Assembly: GCA_007922225.1 (NCBI GenBank)
Contig: ML679956.1
Coordinates: forward strand, 72,036,111 to 72,100,110
Direction of reading: 5' to 3'
Source: Emydura subglobosa
Lineage: Eukaryota > Chordata > Testudines > Chelidae
DNA: 64,000 nt
Below are positions 37,085 to 49,810 of this stretch, one piece after another; positions within the stretch are counted from its first letter, which is position 1, and each line of letters opens with the position of its first letter. The notes under the pieces were generated by a model that saw only the letters and a program-made list of their open reading frames with translations, did not search any database and was not told where the DNA came from. The position numbers were made by a program, and so were the translations under genes.

Positions 37085-37350
37085 AAGATCATCTGAGATC
37101 AGGGCCCCACTGTGCTAGGCACAGTACATACACATAGCGAGGCCATCCATGCCCCAAAGAACTTGCAATTTAAAAAGACAAGCCAGGCAAAGGGTGGGAG
37201 AAAAAGTATTATCTCCATGTTGCAGATGGGAAACTGGAGCACAAAGATTAAGCGACTTGACCAAGGAGTCAAAGTCTGTGTCAGAGTCAGGAATTTACGC
37301 TTGGTCTCCCCGGTGTCATCTCACCTAGTGTTTTAACCAGCCTTCCTCGC
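37085..37350 (-). repeat. MIR-like CORE-SINE, full length
   Basis: The tail reads gggccccactgtgctaggca, then agaacttgcaatttaaaaag. The core is gttgcagatgggaaactgga, then agcgacttgaccaagg. The head is tcacctagtgttttaaccag. Confidence 0.75.
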
Positions 37351-38195
37351 AGATCTAAATTACCCATCCGTTGCCGAGGAGCTGTGCTGATGGCACTATG
37401 GAAACCCTTCAAACAGAGCAATAGAATAAAACCAGAATGCAAGAGAGAGACACGGATCTATAGCTCCTGGGGAGAGCTGATTAGGATGCAGCCATAACAG
37501 AGGATATTTGAATTCTCAGAGCAGTGGCCCAGTGCCCCATGGGGGAGCCTGCATGAAGGCAGGCACGGCAGCTGCAGTAGTGGGCTGAGTGACGGACGTA
37601 CAATGCCTTTTCAAAGCAAGGGGACGTGTCCCCACCCAGGCCCCTTCTCAGGCGACACAGAAACGCACTGGCAGCTAACTAAACTTGCAGCAGTTTCAAT
37701 GGGAGAGTTTGCTCTTGGGCTGAGACATTTTGTAGCTCTGTGCTTGGCAAAGCCCCGCAGACAGTGGCCGTGCTGCCCTGACGGTATCTCCAGGCTGAGA
37801 TTTTGTGCTTCGTTTGCTGATGGGAACAGAGGTCAGGAATGAAAACCCTAGTGTGGAATGGTGTCGATTTGAAACCAATAGTAATGCTGGTGTGAAAGCC
37901 CCAGAGGCTAGGCCCTCTGTTCACCCGCGCAGCTGCAGCAACACATGCTTTCCTGCACTGGCCTGCAAACCTTTCAGTCTCTCTCTCAGAGGGGGGTAAA
38001 CAGCACTTCCCTGTCTCCCAGGGCTGTGAGGATGCAGACACATTTTAAGAGTGCAGGGGTGCTCAGAGACTCCCATGATGGGAGCCCTCCACGTAAGTAC
38101 ATTAAATATCCCATGCTCATTCCCACCCCGGTCCCGCAGGGATCGCCTCTAGAGGTGAGGGGCTGCTTCAAACTCCATGGCCCAGTCATTCCTTA
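37351..38195. other. Intergenic: no gene seen
   Basis: Short overlapping frames only. A MIR-like wording at 37975-38070 (aaacagcacttccctgtctc, then gggctgtgaggatgcagaca) may be a tail fragment. Confidence 0.3.
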
Positions 38196-38199
38196 GCTC

Positions 38200-38352
38200 C
38201 TCACTGAGCCTACCAGTAAAAATGCTCTGAGTGCCACTGGCAATCGGACTTATTTCACTCAAGCCCCCCCAGAGCCATCAGACTGCAGCAACTTCTTATG
38301 GCTGCCTGTGGGGGCTGAATTTGAACCAGCAGCCTCTGAGGTGAAAGGGTCC
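38200..38352 (-). repeat. tRNA-derived SINE fragment, second family
   Basis: On the minus strand, ctttcacctcagaggctgct is followed by ggttcaaattcagcccccac. The B box GGTTCAAATTC is clear. It is related to 10700-10800 and unlike the MIR-like copies. Confidence 0.45.
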
Positions 38353-40225
38353 CCCCATTACCAGCCTCCTGAGCCGTCCAGCCCCAGTGGCAATGAGTGG
38401 GTGGCATAAAGGCAGCTCCCACATCCTCCCGCTGCGGCGCCGCGGTGCTATTTACAGCTGCTTTGTTTGTAGAAGGAGACCCAGCCCTGATGCTGACTTG
38501 GCATGGAACGATCGTTCACCAGAACGTAGCTGTGAACACGCCAACCCGGAAAGAGAAAAGTCAATAGTTAGAAAAGCTGGGAAATTGCCATGTCACAAAA
38601 TCCTGCCCCGCCCTGCTTTTCATAGGTCCAGATCCCAAGAGGTACAGGACCCCTTCACATCCCATACGTCACACCAACAGACACACTTGCCCCGTTACCC
38701 ACAAGTAACAGCTGTTAGCCATGCTGCTTCACGTACTGCTGGAAGGCGCTCAGATACGAGGTGGTGGGCGTGATACAAGAACCTATAGAGAATAGAACAG
38801 ACATTCCTCAGTTCAGCGGAGGTACCTAGAGTAAGCTTGCTGACAAACTCCGTGCACATTTCCCTGCACTCTCTGGAAGTCTCTTAGCACTGCTGGTTTG
38901 GCGCCCTGCACCTACAGGTGCACTGGAGAGCCAGTTCAGTGTTTCCAGCATGAATACCCAACGTTGATGGGGACATGGACTTGGATGTCCTAATAGGCCT
39001 TGATCTTCTCTAGCTTCACATTCGGATGATCTGCTTCCATGGCTGACGTGCAACACGCACTAATAATCCCCGTTTGCTTTATGGGATTGTTGATGTTTCA
39101 GTGACTGGAGAATTAGTGTAACAATTTTACAAGCAGCATCCCTGAAGTACTGTAGGGATTTTAGCTACAAACCGCTGCATTTTGACTTCAGCGCTAATGA
39201 TGGTCTTCCAGAACGTTTTTGTTTTTGTTTTTTTAAACGATGCTCAGTTTTCGATAGAAAGCAGCAACGAAGCCTGGGCAAAATCTTTCCAAATGTAATG
39301 CAAAGTTACCTGAAATTTAAGGCATTTCACATTTCATGATGAACTTGAAAGTGTCACAAGGATTTAAAAATTCTTTTGCGGGGAAGAAAAAAAGGTTTTG
39401 GCATGAAAAATCATGAGGAAAAAAAATGCTTTTGCTGGGGAGGGCAGGGCCTGAGTAAAGCAAAATCTCTTTGAGGGCACATGCTAGAGAATGGACTGTT
39501 GGCTGTAGCAACAAGGACTTCATGGACTTGTTTAAAGTTTATTAAGAAGTCAGTGTATGAGCCACAATCTTGATCAACGCTGGGCTGGACTTAGAATCTC
39601 CAGAGCTAAAAATATGAGTCACCACAGTTGCAATTAAAGTGATCACCCCTCGGCTACAAGATGGCAGGCTGGGGTCCGCTTATGAAAGTACAGTTCTACT
39701 CTGAAAGCTGACTACAGGGTGGGGGGCTTCAGCCAATGGTAGAGGAAGCTGTGTCGCTGCCATGCACAAACCCCTAGCGTGGCCAGGCAAAGCCAATAAA
39801 TGCAGAGGTTTGCACTAGGACAGTTTGCCTGCCTTGAAAGGAGGGTAGACTGCGCTGAGTGCTGAAGCTTACAGGTAAAAAGGTGTCTTTTCTAACTCAG
39901 GCCAGGAGAACTGACTGTCAAGCTGGTTCCTTTCCCAGGACAGCCATTTTGCTCATTTCTGCCCATTCTCACCTCGCTATCTAGATATGAATATGGCCTC
40001 AGCACTGTAGCATCGGCGCGCGGCGGCGGACATCTTGGCTGACACACAAGAGCTGGAAGCCCGAGTCTCTGGAAGTTGGGCTGAAGAGCCAGGCTCTGTA
40101 GCTGGGCCAGTCACAGGCTCTCGTTCCATGGAGGAGGCACGGAGCGAGACATGGCAACACACACTGCCCCACGGGCTACTTAAGCAGCTCACAAATCACC
40201 AAGGCAAGCTACCCTCTGCACTCCT
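38353..40225. other. Intergenic: no gene seen
   Basis: A CpG-rich word, gcgcgcggcggcggacatct, lies at 40015-40034 next to a YY1-like gacatcttgg. The frame 40035-40403 that follows runs into a SINE and is not supported as a gene. Confidence 0.3.
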
Positions 40226-40227
40226 GG

Positions 40228-40382
40228 AGGCATTAGCCCATTTTACAGAAGGGGAGCTGAGGCACGGTCCAGACGAAGTCACTTGCCCAAGCACACCCAG
40301 GAAGTCTGTGGTCAATCTAGGAGTTGAACCCAGGTCTCAGTCCAGTGTCCGAACCACTAGGCCATCATCCTTCTCAGATGAA
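40228..40382 (-). repeat. MIR-like CORE-SINE
   Basis: The segment gcccattttacagaagggga, then agtcacttgcccaagcacac, gttgaacccaggtctcagtc and gaaccactaggcc, keeps core and head close to consensus. Confidence 0.78.
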
Positions 40383-42415
40383 ATGCTCGGACAAGTGAGG
40401 TGAAAGCTGGGCTCTGTTCTGGAGCCGCCAGGCACTGCCTCTTACTCAAAGACTTGCCCTTTTATTGACTCTAATGGGCTCTGATAAAGCTGTGAAACGG
40501 ACCTCGGCCCACGTAAAACCCACACGGTTTTCTCCAGGCATCTTCTACTCAGTTTCAGGTTTATACGCACAATTCCTTATCGCAATCGTTTGTTATTCCT
40601 CCGTGCAAATATTGACATTTTTATAGCTTGCAAGGGGTGGGAGGGGTTGTCACTTTAGCTAGAAGGCTATTCAGTGCCGTCTGTTTGCAACGTTAACACC
40701 AGGCACTGGAAGCAAATTCTCTTGGTAAAACAGTCGGATATTTCTTGTAGGAGGGTTTTTTCTTTGAATGGCTCTGTGCAATTTAGAAAGAGAAAGAGAG
40801 AGCATGTGTGAGTGCATGTGAGAGAAAGATACTATCAGCCTCCACTCCAGTATAAACATTCACTTTCTGGCCATTGCCCCGCAGGCTTTATCTATATCCT
40901 GCCCAGGATTGTTTTGAAATAACACCCTAGCAGGAAGAAAAGCAGCAGGAGGAAGACAAAAGGGTACAAAGCAGGAATGTGGGAAGGGTGAGTCAGCCTC
41001 ACCTACAGTCGGGGCCAGTGTACCCAGCCCTGTAATTCCTAATCACCAACACTTAAACACTCTGAAAACACAGGAGTGGCACTACCGCTGACAGTGACAC
41101 CCAGGGAGCACTACGATGCCGGGTACAGACAGAACACGGCACCTGCAGCCACCCTACGTGCTGGGATCCCACCCTGCGCTATATTATTGTGCTTGTAACA
41201 TGCCTCTTCAGATATCGACTATATTTATTTATTGAGTTAGTTTGGTTCAGAGAAAAATTTCCCAGCCCTGTCTCCTTATTCTCTAAGGGCCATCATCATG
41301 GTCTGCTTCCAGGGCCTGCCCTCCGGCCCACGTGCGCCATGCTGAGTTCCGCAGGTGAACACAAGTCCTGCTACGTTGGCTCCATTCTGCACACGTGCAT
41401 GCAGAAAGCAGGCAGCTTTCTTACCAGCTGGCCCACCAACCCGGAACCGCTCTGGACTGGAAGCCATCAGGGGACCAGGGATGGGCAGTAGGAGAATCTC
41501 AACAGAACAGATGACCATGAAACTCGGCACTTTCAGAGAAAAATGCAATCATGTTTCATCAGCCACGTCTTCCCACAATACTGCCAGCCCTCCGTGCCCT
41601 GCAGCTTTGAGAGAGTGAGTTAGGAGAAGGAAAGTGACCTTAACAGCTGCACTTTGTATGGATCAGAGGGAGAAACTATGCAGAGTAACTCATTAGAGAG
41701 GCAAACACTTAGTGGCCCTAGAATGAAGCAAACAATAACTCAAATATACCCCTACCCCCTAAATCCACATTGCAATACGCCCCTATGGTCTAGGCACAGG
41801 AGCTGGTAAACCCAGCCATTCCTCTCAGGGTAGATTATTATACTGGCCTGCAGCCTGAGAAGGCTTCCAAATCCCACTGGTGTCAGGGAGGATCTGAGTA
41901 AACAGGGCTTTACTCCTCTCTGCCTTGACATGTACTGGCAAGAGTTCTTTCCACACAGTCCTGGAAAGGAACACACACGAGACTCAAACTCCAATCTACA
42001 TTCTTGGTTGCAACCCCAAGAGATGCCTTTACAACTTGCATTTCTAGTTTGACAGGTGACTCATGTTCCAAGCGCACGGGTAAAACCCCATCTCTCTAGG
42101 TATTCACAAAGTGAAAAGCAGTGATTTTGAAAGAGTACAGACTTATTGCCACATTTCAGGCTGTAAGCAATAAGTGTGTATATAGCAGAGAAGCTGGTAC
42201 ATCTGGGTTCATGCAATGTCAATTCGGATTGCCATCAAATCAACTAGACTTCCAACTGGTATTTTGCATGCTGACGCTATAGGAGGCTGATAGTATATAG
42301 TATGATACTTGCATAGTATGTCTAAGACTGGCACATGCAGACAACTTGTTACTCATTGCAGACCAAGGAACAAGCTGTCACTCCAGGATGGCTACTTCAT
42401 GTATAAATTAGGACA
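40383..42415. other. Intergenic: no gene seen
   Basis: A purine-rich simple tract, gaaagagaaagagagagcat, lies near 40787. No exon or clear repeat end was found otherwise. Confidence 0.3.
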
Positions 42416-42419
42416 GGTT

Positions 42420-42910
42420 GAAAATTTGCCATCCAATTGTTTTTCAACCAAAGGAAATTTTTCATAAAAAGTGTCTGCTACCAATGAAAATTTAGATTTT
42501 TCATAAAAAACCATATGCCCCAAAATTTAACTATTTCCGCAAAACCCCCAAAATATTGCCATTTGGATATCCTGCCATGGTGTCCCAGGGAAATGGTAAT
42601 TGTTCCCTCATGTCCCAATTTCCCCTTATGGGTCAGGCTTCCAGGCTAGATTATATCTTCAGTGATGTGCCATGGCCAGGCACTCCCATGATGCATCTGA
42701 CTCCCTTCACCACAAGGAGAAACCATGGTGCATCATGGGATGTGTAGTACAATCAGAAAGACCATCCTAAAGAGAAAACAGGGAGCTATGATGCAACCAA
42801 CTTAAAACTGCCCCTGGCACCACAGCAGTATTTCTGAAAGAATATTTCAGTGTTCAGACAAAACAACTCCGTTTTCATTTTTTTTTTTTTTGGCCACTGC
42901 CTATTACACT
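42420..42910. repeat. Palindromic MITE-like element, copy 3 (ZNF143-like motifs)
   Basis: The segment actcccatgatgcatc (42682-42697) faces ggtgcatcatgggatgtgta (42727-42746). The outer arms are A- and T-rich (gaaaatttagatttttcata) with a T13 run near 42880. The reverse complement of the second motif begins actacacatcccatgatgca, very close to the Staf/ZNF143 binding site. Confidence 0.7.
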
Positions 42911-42981
42911 CGTCTTAATTTTCACCATCACCTTGTGCTCCTTCTCTCTGGTATTCCCTCTTGTCTATTGTTAAGGTTAAG

Positions 42982-43085
42982 ATTTTGCCACAGTTATTTT
43001 AGTAAGAGTCAGGGAGAGGTCATGGGCAAACGGAAGCCGTGACCTCTCCCTGACTTTTACTAAGAATAACTATCACTGACAAAAT
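42982..43085. repeat. Long hairpin-forming inverted repeat
   Basis: The left arm, agtaagagtcagggagaggt (43001-43020) plus ca, faces gtgacctctccctgactttt, then actaag (43039-43064). Stem matching extends outwards through attttgcca on the left and tgacaaaat on the right with small gaps. The loop is about 15 bases. It continues to the right into a GC-rich segment. Confidence 0.75.
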
Positions 43086-43440
43086 GGGGCTGACTGGGGG
43101 GCAGGTGGGGGGGAGGAGAGCAGTGGGGCAGTGTCCCCCACACACCTGCCTGCAGAGGCAGGGAGTTGGGGGCCAGTGCTGGGAGCTATGGGTGTGCGGA
43201 CCCCCCCCACCTGTGGGACCTGCAGCTTGGTGCTGTGGGGGGCTCTCACCACCCTGTGAGGCCCATGATTCGGGGAGCTCCAGAGTCCCCCCCGTCTGCA
43301 GCAGCGGCTCCAAGGCATTCTGGGTGTTCCCTGCCTGGGGGTCAGCCCTTTGCCAGGGCCAGTACAATCCATAGAAGACTGCTCCACGTCCCACCTCTTT
43401 CCAGGCTGAAACATCAGTCTGCCACCCTTGTGGAGCTCTG
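43086..43440. repeat. GC-rich segment attached to the hairpin, probably the same repeat
   Basis: Runs such as ggggggcaggtgggggggag and gcagaggcagggagttgggg look like the body of a dispersed element rather than a gene. Frames are open on both strands because of GC content. Confidence 0.35.
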
Positions 43441-43869
43441 TTTAGTTTCGGGTGAAGTATTCTATCATATCAGGCTAAGCACAGTTCTGCTGACATCTGT
43501 TCAGACAATTGAAGGACAACATTTCATTACCCCAGCAGTTAACACAAAAGTGGTTTGTAGCTCAAAACCAGCCCTGCTAACCATTTCCCATTATGCTCAG
43601 CACCTAGGTGAATTATGCTAAATACTTACTTGTACTCATGCAAAGCCCATGCAAATTAAGTGCCCCCCTTTCAGCTTCAGAGCAGGGAGAGTGCCACTGA
43701 GACACTCAGACCTGGCTTACAGGGAAAGGACTGGAAGATGGCCATGGCAGCAGATCACAATGGCAGAGCTGGGAATAGGTCTCCCAGGTCTCCCAAAAGC
43801 CAGCCCAGAGCCCTGTACATTAATCCACACTTCCTCTCCAGGAGGAAAATTCCTACGAAATACAGTTTA

Positions 43870-45855
43870 AAGTCCTTTAAAATTTGGAAGTCAAATCCTA
43901 ATGAGGAAAATAGGAAGAAGCACAAACTCTGGCAAGTAAAATGTAGACGTGCGAGGGAGGCCAAGAAAGAATTTGAGAGGCAACTTGCTAAAGAGAAAAA
44001 AAATACCGTTAGTTATGTAAGTACATCAAGCAGGAAGCCTGCAAAACAGGCAGTGGGGCCTCTAGATGACAAGGTGTTCTTGGAGCACTCAAAAAAGACA
44101 AGGCCATTGCAGAGAAGCTAAATGAATTCTTTGCATCTGTCTTCATGGCAGAGGCTGTGGGGGAGATTCCCACATCAGAGCTATTCTTTTGGGGTGACAA
44201 ATCTGAAGTACTGTCCCAAACTACTGTGTCAATAGAAGAGGTTTTAGAACAAATTGACAAACTAAACAGTAATAAAGCACCAGGATCAGATGATATTCAC
44301 CCAAGAATTCTGAAGGAACGCAAATATGAAATGGCAGAACTAACACTGTAACCTATTACTAAAATCAGCCTCATCCCAGATGACTGGGGGGTAGCTAATG
44401 TAACCCTGATTTTTAGAGAGGGCTCCAGGGGACACCTTGGCAATAACAGGTCGGTAAACCGAACTTCTGTACCAGGCAAATTGGCAGAAACAACAGTAAA
44501 GAACAGAATTATCAGACATAGATAAACACGATTTGTTGGGGGAAAAGTCAACACAGCTTTCGCAAAGGGAAATCATGCCTCCCCAATCTAACAGAATTCT
44601 TTGGGGGAATGAATAAACATGTGGATAAGGTCAAACATGTTTGATAAGGTCCCTCACCAAAGGCTCTTAAGGAAATTAAATAGCCATGGGATAAGAGTGA
44701 AGGTTCTCTCATGGATCAGTAACTGTAGGAAACAAAGGGTAGGAGTAAATACCAGGTTTCACAACAGAGAGAGGTAGACAGCCGTGGCTCCTAAAGATCA
44801 GTACTGTGACCTGTGCTGTTCAAAATATTCATTAATGATCTAGAATAGGGGGTGAACGGTGAAGTGGAGCAGTTTGTAAACTATATAAAGTATTAATTAA
44901 ATCCAAAGCAGACGGTGAGGAATTAGAGTAATCTCACAAAATCAGGTGACTGGGCAACAAAATATCAGTGTTAAATGTCAGCTGCCAAGTGCAGCACTTT
45001 GGAAAACAATAATCCCAACTACACACATACAGTGATAGATTCTACATTAGATGTCACCACCCAAGAAAGATCGAGGAGTCACCATAAATAGTTATCTGAA
45101 AACTTCTGCTCAATGCACAGCAGTGATCAAAAAGGCTGAAATTACGTTAGGAACTATCAGGAAAGGGACAGAAAAGATGAAAAAAATATCATAATGCCAC
45201 TATATAAAACCATTGTGCATGCACACCATGAATACTGTGTCCTGTTCTGGTGTCCCCACCTCAAAAAGAATATAATGGAACTGGAAATGGTTCAGAGAAG
45301 GGCAACAAAGATGAGTGAGGGTATGGAATGGCTTTGATACGAGGAGAGACAAAAAAGATTAGGGCTTTTCAGCTTAGAAAAAAGAGACAGTTAAGGGGGA
45401 GGAGGGATATGATAGAGATCTATAAAATCATGATTACTGTGGAAAAAAGGATTAGAGAAGTGTTATTTACCTTTTCCCACAATACAGAAACCCTGGGTCA
45501 CCCAATGAAATTACTAAGCAGCAGGTTTAATACAAGAAAGAGGAAGGACTTTTTCACACAATGCGCAATTACCTTGTGGAGCTCCTTGCCATGGGATGTT
45601 GTGAAGGTCAAAAGTATAACTGGGTTTTAAAAGAATTCGGTAAATTCAGGGAGGATAGGTCCATAAATGGCTATTAACCAAGATGGTCACTGATACAACT
45701 CCTTGCTTGTGGCAGCCCTAAACCTCTGACTATCAGAAGGAAAAGACAGGGGTGGGTCCCTTGAAGCTCTGGTACAGGCCACTGTCAGAGACAGGATACT
45801 GGGCAAGATAGACTATGGCCTGATGCTGTATGACAGCTCTAATATACATCATAAC
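43870..45855 (+). mobile_element. CR1-type LINE, degraded, linker and reverse-transcriptase part
   Basis: In frame pieces give CRRAREAKKEFERQLAKEKK (the ORF2 region before RT), then IDKLNSNKAPGSDDIHPRIL (the KAPGxDxIxP block), then FDKVPHQRLLRKL and SHGI. Stops and shifts break it repeatedly. It is older than the copy at 34745. The 3' UTR shares ggccactgtcagagacagga and tactgggcaagatagactat with the tail at 3760. No intact endonuclease or ORF1 remains. Confidence 0.88.
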
Positions 45856-45879
45856 AACACAGAACATACATTACTCATT

Positions 45880-46165
45880 ACAGTATATTCAAAGAGAAAG
45901 CCTCAACACCCCCCTCACCCCTCCCGATTTTTGGACGGCTACATAAAATTCAAAAATTGATAAAAACAACATCCCACCCCCCCAGCATGAAATTGAATAA
46001 GCCCCAAAACCTAGAAGCCCTAAAACAGTGCTAATTGAAAAAGAAGAGGGGGAAATCAGGGGTGCAGAAAATTCAAGAAGATTGTCAATACTTGGCCATT
46101 CGTTTTTCAAATTTCAACGTTTTGCCACTGTAAATTTGAAAGATTTCAACCAGCTCCATTTGGAA
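45880..46165. repeat. Possible MITE arm fragment
   Basis: AT-rich words such as acataaaattcaaaaattga and ttcgtttttcaaatttcaac, then agatttcaaccagctcc, resemble ends of the gctggt-type elements (compare 57283). Confidence 0.35.
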
Positions 46166-46799
46166 GATCTGCAGGGTGGGTCCTCGGTCTGCTTTGCTGT
46201 CTAGCAGGCCAAGCACACTGCTGGCGTGACCCAAACAAAAATTCTCCTCCCCCACACCATCTCCAGTTGGGGATTTCCCAACAAGACAGGAGTGGGCTTG
46301 GATGCCCAGTTACATTTTCAGAATCCCTCACTGTTACATTGCAGTTCACTGTCCAGTGACAGCGTTTTCAGGTTCCAGGCAGGCCTCATGACAACGGCAT
46401 GCAAGTGGCTTGCTTTGGGCAATTTGCTGTAGTAACTTGTTAGAAGTAAACACTCCTACCCTTTCGATGGTGACCTGGTGGTGTATTTTTCTGCGGTGAG
46501 AGAGTTTTGCTACTACCACCATGTCATGTTGAGACAATTGCATAGGCCAGATTCTCTGCCGGTCTTCATCTACGTAGCACCTATGAAGCCAATGTGGACC
46601 TGGTCCTAAATCTAAGTCCAGATCAGTTCTCATCTCACTGATTTCTGTTGGAGACGACTCACAGGGTCAGGCTTTAGATCTTTCTTTTGAGAGTGGCCAA
46701 GATGAATTCTTTTCAACATCCAGGGTTCCATTCTGATGGACTTCACTGGGAGCAGAGTTCTGTCTATCCAAGGTACTTCTCTGGCTCCCATGACTAAAG

Positions 46800-47078
46800 C
46801 AGTTGAGCACTCACAATCTTTAGTGTATTTATTGTGAGGTTAGGCAAGTATTATCCTCATTTTACAGATGGGGAACTGAGGCACAGAGACTAAAGCCCAG
46901 ATCCTCAAAGGTATTTAGGCACCTAACGCCTATTAAAATCAATGGGAGTTAGGCACCTAACTGGGCCCAAGTGACTTGCCCAAGATCACACACACAATCT
47001 ATGGCTGAACATGGACTTGAACCCAAGTCTCCTGATCCATGGGCTAGTGCCCTAAGCACAGGGCCATCCTTCCTTCCG
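46800..47078 (-). repeat. MIR-like CORE-SINE interrupted by a 76-bp insert
   Basis: The SINE runs cattttacagatggggaact, then gaggcacagagacta. Then a foreign piece spans about 46892-46968, after which it resumes agtgacttgcccaagatcac and ends in the head. The insert has two direct copies of ttaggcacctaac (46915-46927 and 46949-46961). Confidence 0.7.
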
Positions 47079-47159
47079 ATTTAGGACAATACCAAGCATA
47101 GTAGAAAATCCTCACCCTTCATGTCTTGCTTTTTTCTCCCCCTTCTCTATAGACTTACT

Positions 47160-47525
47160 TCAACTCACAAGAACGGCCATACTGGGTCAGACCAATGGTC
47201 CATCTAGCCCAGCATCTTGTCTTGTGAAGGAGGCTGGTGCCAGAGGCTTCAGTGATAGTGATTAAAACAGGGCAACTTATCAAGTGATCCATCCCATTGT
47301 CCAGACCCAGCTTCTGGCTTATGGACACCGAGAGCATGGCGGTTGTATCCCTGATTATCTTGGCTAATATCATTGATGGACCTATCCTCCATGAACTTCT
47401 CATTCTTTTTTGAACCCAGTTATACTTATGGCTTTCACAACATCCCCTGGCAATGAGTTCCACAAGTTGATTCTGCATAATCTTTTCCTCATCTCCCCAC
47501 CTGCCTGAAAACTGGGAAATGGAAA
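47160..47525 (-). mobile_element. CR1-type LINE 3' UTR, inverted
   Basis: The segment aagaacggccatactgggtc, then agaccaatggtccatctagc and ccagcatcttgtcttgtgaa, is the reverse of a CR1 tail. It goes on to gatggacctatcctccatga and ggcaatgagttccacaagtt. It is longer and better kept than the copy at 3760. Confidence 0.8.
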
Positions 47526-47714
47526 GTTAGTTGACCCTTCCTGCACAGAAAGTCAGCTAAGACTTAGACTGCAAGTTTATTTTCCTAAATCCCTCAAACC
47601 AAAACTTGCCAACACTATTGTGTCCTATGATCTTATCAACAGAATTCTCTGGATACACCAAATATCATACTGTGAACACTGGAGTTTGTTCAGTTTCTAT
47701 TGCATTACATCTAC

Positions 47715-47830
47715 TAGGGCTGGTTAAAAATACAAACAAAAATTAAAATATTCAGTGATTTTGAGTTTTGTTGAAATTTTGACCAAACATTTTAACAACC
47801 CCCCCTCCCGCATTTTGGAAAATTGCAGCC
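47715..47830. repeat. gctggt-type MITE end fragment
   Basis: The segment agggctggttaaaaatacaa, then gttttgttgaaattttgacc, is the left end of the AT-rich MITE group also seen at 57283. Confidence 0.5.
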
Positions 47831-48204
47831 ATCTACATTGTTCGTGGATTTCCCATCATCTGAAGGTGGATTTGCATACAGCACCACCTTGCTAAATCAT
47901 CCCAATGCCTGAGAGACCCATTACCTGTAGCTGAACACTGACAATTAGTGAACCAGCAAGCAATTAAAGCACACAAGGGCATTTCATCACAAAAGGTACT
48001 TGGTTTATTTATTTTGTAATTTAGTTTTAATTTAGACTGTAAAGTCTGCTAGTAGAGTATGTAATGTAAAAATAACAAAACCTTGATATTACTCAGTGTG
48101 CTCATTACACACAAAGTAGCATTGCAGCTCTGAGATGGGAGAGGCGGCCAGTTTTTGTTTAGATTGTAAAGTGTGAGGTGGCAGAAGTGGAGATTAGCAG
48201 GCTT

Positions 48205-48385
48205 CTAGAGGAAGGATAGTTATGGTTGAAGCTCTGGAGTGGGAACCAAGAGATGCAGTTTCAGCTCCCAGTTCTGCAACAGGCTTCCTGTATGATCTGG
48301 GACAATTCCTCTGTGCCTTGGTTTCCCCAGGTATAAAACTGGGATATAATATTATTTCTCTACTCCCACGCCTGTGGTAAGTGAC
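48205..48385 (+). repeat. MIR-like CORE-SINE
   Basis: The segment cagtttcagctcccagttct, then gtatgatctgggacaattcc, tgtgccttggtttccccagg and tataaaactgggatataata, shows head, core and part of the tail. Confidence 0.68.
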
Positions 48386-49500
48386 TCCCGCTCAGGCACC
48401 ACGTTTTATAAAACTTTTTCTTACCTCTTTCAACTGCAAAACATTTTTGATTTCATGCTCCATTGAGTAAAGTAGCGAGCTGACCTGTCTCTCACCACTC
48501 CCTGAGGTAAGCTTCGCCGCGGTTCAGAATCTGGGGAAGTGCTCCTTCTGTGGGTGTCTGGTGGAGGGGGGGAATTTTGGCATGGTCTTTTCCTGTTCTT
48601 TATGCTTGTTCATAATGAATCAACTTCTGACACCATCACACGACAATGGTGAATTAATCATCAGAGAGAGAGAGAGCGCACCTCTCATCCAACACTGAAC
48701 AAGGAACTTTATTAGAATAAGGAACACATTTATTCCATAAGCTATTCAGTCTCTTCTTCATTGCAGAGCTTCTGCCTAGAACCCTTCCTAGGCACCTGTT
48801 GCTATGGATTTAAACAGTACACCCCTCACAAGCATCTTACAAGACCAGACCCTAGGACATCGAAAGGCATCAATCCACGCTATGGTCTCCCTACACAGCT
48901 TGGCACGCTCAGCTAGCTCACGATTTCAGAAGGTCGTTTTAGAATCATCCAAAGCTTCATGCAAAACCACGTGTTTTAATTTTTAGGCGGTTTAAAAAGT
49001 AACTTGATCTATTAAAGGTGAGCATCAAAGTCTTCTGTCCCAAGTACATTATTTGGCTGACTGATGTAACTTCCAGTAGTGACTCCTTCCATTCATAAAC
49101 ATTTATTCAGCGAAACCTCTTGCTGCTACATAAGCTTCATGATGTGCTGGAAGCAACACTTCACAGCTTCTGTTTTGAGACTTATTCTGAGAGAATTGGG
49201 ACTTTCTCCACTTACGTCACTAGGAAAGGTTGAGAGATGAGATTCTGGCTCGGTATCTTTGGATTCTCTTTCCAGAGCTGACTTGAGTTGAGACCTGATG
49301 GCACCATGGCACATTAAAAGACAGATACGCGTTCCAGTTGGATGTTACACGCCATGGCAAATGGCTGGTTTTAAACATCAGAAAGACAAAGCCTGTTGCA
49401 TTAGCTTCGACGCTAACAGAAAAGGTTATGGAAAATCAGAAATCCTATACAAAAACATGTCTAACAATGCCACACGGAGATAGAGAAGACGTTAGTTCCC
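48386..49500. other. Intergenic: no gene seen
   Basis: A short (AG)n tract, agagagagagagcgc, lies near 48667. No exon is supported otherwise. Confidence 0.3.
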
Positions 49501-49504
49501 TTAC

Positions 49505-49810
49505 CGACTCCAGGACTATGTCAACACTTGTCGCAAAATTCGGCGGCAGTCGCTGGGAGATACGCAAGCGACATAGAGCAGCTTGTGTATCTCCTGTGGA
49601 CTTCTTAACTTCTACTTACCGTGGTGTCTTCACCTTGCTGTGCTGACGGGAAATGCCCGCCTGTCAACGCAGCGTTACTTTACTTGGCGGGGGTGGATTA
49701 GTGGCGTCGACTACTGGGTTGACTGAATGGGTCTCCACTGCCTCTCAATCGATCCTGCGGCACCAACTGTGCCGCCATCCGTACAGACAGTGTAGCTGAT
49801 CTACTTTAGG
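49505..49810. mobile_element. CpG-containing MITE, copy B
   Basis: The segment gggaaatgcccgcctgtcaa, then cgcagcgttactttacttgg, matches 36380-36430. The left side reads ctatgtcaacacttgtcgca and the right side ends cgtacagacagtgtagctga, weakly inverted. The segment ctctcaatcgatcctgcgg parallels the Cla-type atcgat words of copy A. Confidence 0.6.

Noticed and set aside
40035..40403. 122-codon plus frame after a CpG-rich word
   Set aside because: The second half is a minus-strand MIR-like SINE read in the wrong direction.
43166..43621. 151-codon plus frame
   Set aside because: It overlaps longer frames on the other strand in a GC-rich repeat body; no domain.
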